The notes under the pieces are model-generated. The model worked only from the letters and a program-made list of their open reading frames with translations, did not search any database and was not told the origin of the DNA. DNA of 40,619 nt from an uncultured Brevibacillus sp. (GTDB lineage Bacteria > Bacillota > Bacilli > Brevibacillales > Brevibacillaceae), in NCBI GenBank assembly GCA_946402065.1, contig CAMIVR010000032.1, positions 1-40,619 of the forward strand, written 5' to 3'. Shown here one piece after another: positions 40,038 through 40,619 of the stretch (the stretch's first letter is position 1; each line of letters starts with the position of its first letter). A program made the position numbers and the translations under genes.

Positions 40038-40066
40038 TTGCGAACATACGATAGGGTAAATACAAT
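40038..40066 (+). promoter_or_regulatory. SigA promoter of the subtilase gene
   Basis: TTGCGA (40038-40043) and TACAAT (40061-40066) are separated by exactly 17 bp, 24 bp upstream of the GTG start. Confidence 0.6.
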
Positions 40067-40089
40067 TTACGTTATCGGAGGGTTCGTAC

Positions 40090-40619
40090 GTGTACAAAAT
40101 TGTCACCCTGTCGTCCAGAAAAGCCTTCATGCGCTGTCAGGAACAGCTGAAAAAGGATAAGCGCCTGCATGAATCCATAAAGCAGCTGGGGAAACTGCAT
40201 ACGCTGGTTGTGCCCGAAGAGCACTTTTCCGCCTTTTCCAAACTGATGGAAAATGAAAAGTATACGGTATCGGAGAATATCACGATCAGGCTGCACGTGT
40301 TGAATGATGAAGAAGAGGTTTTTGCGTCTGCTCCTGTGACAGTGGAAAAAAGTCAGGCGGTCCGGCGCCCTGAATCACTCAAACGCAAGACGATCAGAGT
40401 AGCGGTTATTGATACGGGGATTTCACGCAGTCATCCGGACTTGCAAGATCAGGTCAAAGGAAGAATTGTGCTGGCAAAGAGTGATCCTCACCTGCCTCAG
40501 CACAGCGGCCATGGCACACACATTGCCGGGACGATCGCCGGTCTGCCGGGCCAGCAGGATAAAGCCAACACGCCAGCAGTCGAGCTGTATGACGTCCGGG
40601 CGTTTTTCCCCAATGGCAC
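40090..40619 (+). CDS. subtilisin-like (S8) serine protease, cut by the window edge
   Basis: The first 176 residues of a subtilase are visible. Asp108 (VAVIDTGISRSHPDL) and His141 (SGHGTHIAGTIAG) are the first two catalytic residues; the serine should lie beyond the edge. There is no signal peptide; the first about 95 residues (MYKIVTLSSRKAFMRCQEQL) are a soluble domain of unknown fold that could be a pro-region. So the enzyme may be intracellular or exported by an unusual route. The GTG start at 40090 follows GGAGGG, and a good promoter lies upstream. Confidence 0.85.
   Translation, partial: MYKIVTLSSRKAFMRCQEQLKKDKRLHESIKQLGKLHTLVVPEEHFSAFSKLMENEKYTVSENITIRLHVLNDEEEVFASAPVTVEKSQAVRRPESLKRKTIRVAVIDTGISRSHPDLQDQVKGRIVLAKSDPHLPQHSGHGTHIAGTIAGLPGQQDKANTPAVELYDVRAFFPNG

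Overview
The window reads as chromosome from an endospore-forming, low-to-mid GC Firmicute, most likely Brevibacillus or a close relative in Paenibacillaceae. The evidence is strong AGGAGG-type ribosome binding sites, frequent GTG/TTG starts, a YheC/YheD spore-coat ATP-grasp gene, a YhaM exonuclease, a YtnP-like lactonase, a bacterial XPB helicase, and operators matching the Bacillus FapR and FadR consensus sequences. The genus is an inference from gene content; no rRNA or housekeeping marker is present to settle it. There is no prophage, transposase, CRISPR array, tRNA or rRNA. The window is mostly conserved chromosome with several unexplained non-coding structures.

Layout. 1-584: the end of a small membrane-protein gene that carries one arm of a dispersed repeat, then a highly self-complementary element (262-460). 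585-4330: an RluA-type pseudouridine synthase and a homogentisate (tyrosine) catabolic set (FAH-family hydrolase, homogentisate dioxygenase, flavin reductase-like protein). 4331-6360: PspC protein, a small coiled-coil protein, methionine aminopeptidase, and a 29-bp tandem repeat array in the divergent map promoter region. 6358-12550: DedA membrane protein, DUF1232 protein, YhaM, a HARE-HTH-like protein coupled to a coiled-coil partner, and a SEC-C protein. 12559-16193 (minus strand): two-domain NlpC/P60 peptidase, YheC/YheD, Fsr-like MFS exporter. 16359-20924: small spore-type protein, LCP cell-wall ligase, YbjQ, small membrane proteins, APH-like kinase. 21000-25588: FadR-box-controlled dienoyl-CoA reductase-like flavoenzyme, YtnP-like lactonase, manganese-type CDF exporter. 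25642-26960: repeat element fused to the 3' end of a FapR-controlled fabH. 27132-31281: MFS transporter, SGNH hydrolase, ABC-2 transporter. 31587-33837: a c-di-GMP module (HD-GYP, CheY, GGDEF). 33846-37665 (minus strand): ECF sigma factor, ZAS anti-sigma factor and XPB helicase. 37793-40619: a promoter, untranslated leader and terminator ahead of a CNNM/CorC-type transporter, then a TerB-like protein and a subtilase cut by the window edge.

The most unusual signal is the dispersed repeat. One copy (25642-25922) has 19-bp perfect inverted arms and overlaps the 3' end of fabH, supplying its last 13 codons and stop. The matching arm at positions 1-39 supplies the same peptide tail (QPGNRQEEISGAF) in the same frame to an unrelated small membrane protein. 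This looks like a mobile or amplified element that caps genes with a C-terminal peptide and a structured 3' untranslated region. Other regulatory readings that stand out are two overlapping FapR boxes before fabH, an almost perfect FadR box before the flavoenzyme, a textbook ECF promoter (TGAAAC-N16-CGTC) before the sigma factor, the four-copy palindromic repeat upstream of map, and the promoter-leader-terminator block at 37793-38032.
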